Shown here in pieces: positions 62,529 to 64,000 of a stretch of DNA of 64,000 bases. The DNA is taken from NCBI RefSeq assembly GCF_030268205.1, contig NZ_BSQF01000002.1:620001-684000 (forward strand), read 5' to 3'. Position 1 is the stretch's first letter. Each line of letters starts with the position of its first letter. The notes under the pieces were generated by a model. It had not been told where the DNA came from, did not search any database, and saw only the letters and a list, made by a program, of their open reading frames with translations. The DNA comes from Allomuricauda sp. NBRC 101325 (lineage in GTDB: Bacteria; Bacteroidota; Bacteroidia; Flavobacteriales; Flavobacteriaceae). The position numbers and the translations under genes were made by a program.

Positions 62529-62592
62529 TTGAGAATACTTGCAATTGTAGATTTGATGATCATTGCGAAGTTAATCTAAATTAGGCTATTGA

Positions 62593-63720
62593 TTATTCAA
62601 TTTGAACTATATCGGGATGTGTATTTTCAATTGTACCTGTGGATTCAAATTTTATCAATTGGGAGTTGTAATCTATGGTTACTTTAAAGTATCTTAACAA
62701 GGAGCCGCCAATGGCGCCTTTTACTATTTTGTCCATTGACTGTACCATACTTTCAGACCATATTTCATCTTTTCGTTTGGCAAAGAGTACAGGGCCTATT
62801 TCGTGTGAGCCGACCTTTACCAGGGGCACTTCAATAATATCCCTATTCTGGTCGGATTCAGTATAGATTTTCCAGTCTGGATGTTTCCTTTTCCATTCAT
62901 CAAATATAGAGGATGCAATAAACGAGCCACCCATTGTTTCTAAATCAGTGTTCAACAATTTTTTTCCGTTGTCTGAAAGTACAAAACTTGCGCCTGTGTC
63001 AAATAAAACATCAATAGGTTCCCCGTCAACGATAATTTCCATGCTGGGATGCCCAAATATCACAGCATCTTGATTGTTCTTTTTCAATCCGATCCTTTGA
63101 ACATCAGGATGTGATTCATCATTTCTATTTAAAGGGGTATTGGTCCAGATTTCTTGTTTTAGGTAATCAAAGGTCCAAGATTTCCCCATGAAAAACCCTT
63201 GTCCAAGAAACGCATCCATATCGGGCATTTTTTCCGATACCATTTTAAGCTCTCCATCCATTGGAGGAATCATTAAAAATGATTCTTTTACCGGGCTAAA
63301 TGGAGTACGAACAATAAAGTTCCGCATGGGATAAGGACGGGGCAAATTAGGATCTGAGACAATGTCATTGAACAGAATATAATCAAAGGGCATTATGCCT
63401 TTGATGAGTCCAGTTTTTACATGTGGGGTTATGTTTTTTCCTTCTGTGATTCTTGGCAGAATCATTGAAAATCCCCCACCAGTATCGCAATACGCTAAAA
63501 TTGTATCGTTCGTTATCAATGGAAGTTTAATGAAGAACCTGGTGCTGTCCATGAACTTCGATGGAATTTTTAGTGGACTGCCATAACTCGCTGAAATTTC
63601 CGCAAATTGTTTCGACTCTAAAATTTTCCCATCCAATTTTTTGACCACCAAAAATTGGGTTATTACCACTAAAACGATAAAACCAAGGATGCTTAAGGTT
63701 ATTTTGATTCCCCTTTTCAT
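62593..63720 (-). CDS. Membrane-anchored two-lobed aspartic protease-like protein
   Basis: 375 residues. An N-terminal membrane helix (about 6-28) is followed by two beta-barrel lobes, each with a DTG motif: YCDTGGGFSMI (about residue 79) and VLFDTGASFVLS (about residue 241). Each is followed downstream by the hydrophobic-hydrophobic-Gly pattern (AFLGQGFFMG; GAIGGSLLRYF). This matches retropepsin/pepsin-like proteases with the two halves in one chain. No PDZ domain is present. The active site would face the periplasm. It is probably monocistronic. Confidence 0.8.
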   Translation of the reverse strand: MKRGIKITLSILGFIVLVVITQFLVVKKLDGKILESKQFAEISASYGSPLKIPSKFMDSTRFFIKLPLITNDTILAYCDTGGGFSMILPRITEGKNITPHVKTGLIKGIMPFDYILFNDIVSDPNLPRPYPMRNFIVRTPFSPVKESFLMIPPMDGELKMVSEKMPDMDAFLGQGFFMGKSWTFDYLKQEIWTNTPLNRNDESHPDVQRIGLKKNNQDAVIFGHPSMEIIVDGEPIDVLFDTGASFVLSDNGKKLLNTDLETMGGSFIASSIFDEWKRKHPDWKIYTESDQNRDIIEVPLVKVGSHEIGPVLFAKRKDEIWSESMVQSMDKIVKGAIGGSLLRYFKVTIDYNSQLIKFESTGTIENTHPDIVQIE

Positions 63721-63902
63721 TATAATTAGTTTTTAAAACTGAAAATTTATAGTACAAATTTCAATGGACTTATGCTTTAATTTATCCAGCATGGGTTACT
63801 AAAATGTTTTGGGGGTTATGCTTTTATTGCAAATGGCATTTAAAAATCCAATATAAGAATTAAATTAAGTTTAGTCTTGGTCTGATTGTATTAATATTGG
63901 GT

Positions 63903-64000
63903 TTATTTTTTGTGATTAGGTTGTACCTCAATCACAAAATCCGCTTGGTCGTAATCTCGATTTTTGGGCAATTCTACCAAGGTGCCATAGGAATTTGTGC
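63903..64000 (-). CDS. C-terminal fragment of an unidentified protein (cut by window edge)
   Basis: The minus-strand frame ending in TAA at 63903-63905 is open to the window edge for 32 codons. It ends YGTLVELPKNRDYDQADF then VIEVQPNHKK. The other two minus frames are closed by stops. It looks like a real C-terminus, but the family cannot be recognised from this short piece. Confidence 0.5.
   Translation of the reverse strand, partial: TNSYGTLVELPKNRDYDQADFVIEVQPNHKK

Overview
The window looks like chromosomal DNA of a marine-type Flavobacteriaceae member (Bacteroidota), close in style to Muricauda/Allomuricauda. The basis is gene content and style: many lipoproteins with a short signal ending in a lipobox Cys, families largely confined to Bacteroidota (DUF6090, DUF4199, DUF2490, a GlmU-like protein beside type-B L31), low GC, few Shine-Dalgarno sequences, and promoters of the TTG-N19-TAnnTTTG type. 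The genus is an inference. I see no rRNA, tRNA, CRISPR array, insertion sequence or prophage.

Layout. 1-7.0 kb: envelope and peptide scavenging (YceI lipoprotein, DUF2490, S9 peptidase, two amidohydrolases, a divergent MFS transporter). 7.2-10.6 kb: a large secreted ThuA / sugar dehydrogenase / PKD / cytochrome c fusion, closed by a clear terminator. 10.7-15.4 kb: M1 and M28 peptidases and a beta-propeller protein with two SnoaL-like domains. 15.4-19.5 kb: trehalose-6-phosphate synthase/phosphatase fusion, divergent from a GH15 enzyme. 19.6-28.6 kb: a fatty-acid beta-oxidation locus (acyl-CoA synthetase, MarR regulator, FadB-like, thiolase, acyl-CoA dehydrogenase) with two four-helix-bundle genes lodged in its gaps. 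28.8-32.5 kb: purL. 32.7-46.3 kb: M20 hydrolase, RsmB-like methyltransferase, Asp-box lipoprotein, ECF sigma / anti-sigma / CpxP-like trio, MsbA-like ABC exporter, phosphohexomutase, GT2, DUF4199, rpmE2 and a GlmU-like protein. 46.3-54.2 kb: accessory genes, including two DUF6090 paralogues, a SoxB-like metallophosphatase and a small lipoprotein beside an elaborate folded DNA element. 54.2-58.9 kb: GH51 arabinofuranosidase, ChbG-type deacetylase and a long amidohydrolase. 59.0-63.7 kb: SDR / DUF3861 / DOPA-dioxygenase / YceI genes, an AraC regulator and a two-lobed aspartic protease. A gene fragment runs off the right edge.

The genes describe a heterotroph feeding on peptides, polysaccharide sugars and fatty acids. 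The least explained material is not a large operon but small repeated units. There are four-helix-bundle genes with short inverted repeats at their borders, whose border motif recurs in gene-free islands at 26.7 and 39.0 kb. There is a ~600-bp single-gene unit (52.70-53.31 kb) with inverted 11-bp ends and a 17-bp basal stem enclosing two GNRA-capped hairpins. There is an 80-bp double-hairpin element at 12.35 kb. Three islands (26.4, 34.3 and 38.7 kb) are built from the same repeat modules. A perfect 22-bp palindrome in front of the MarR gene is a strong operator candidate for the fatty-acid operon.
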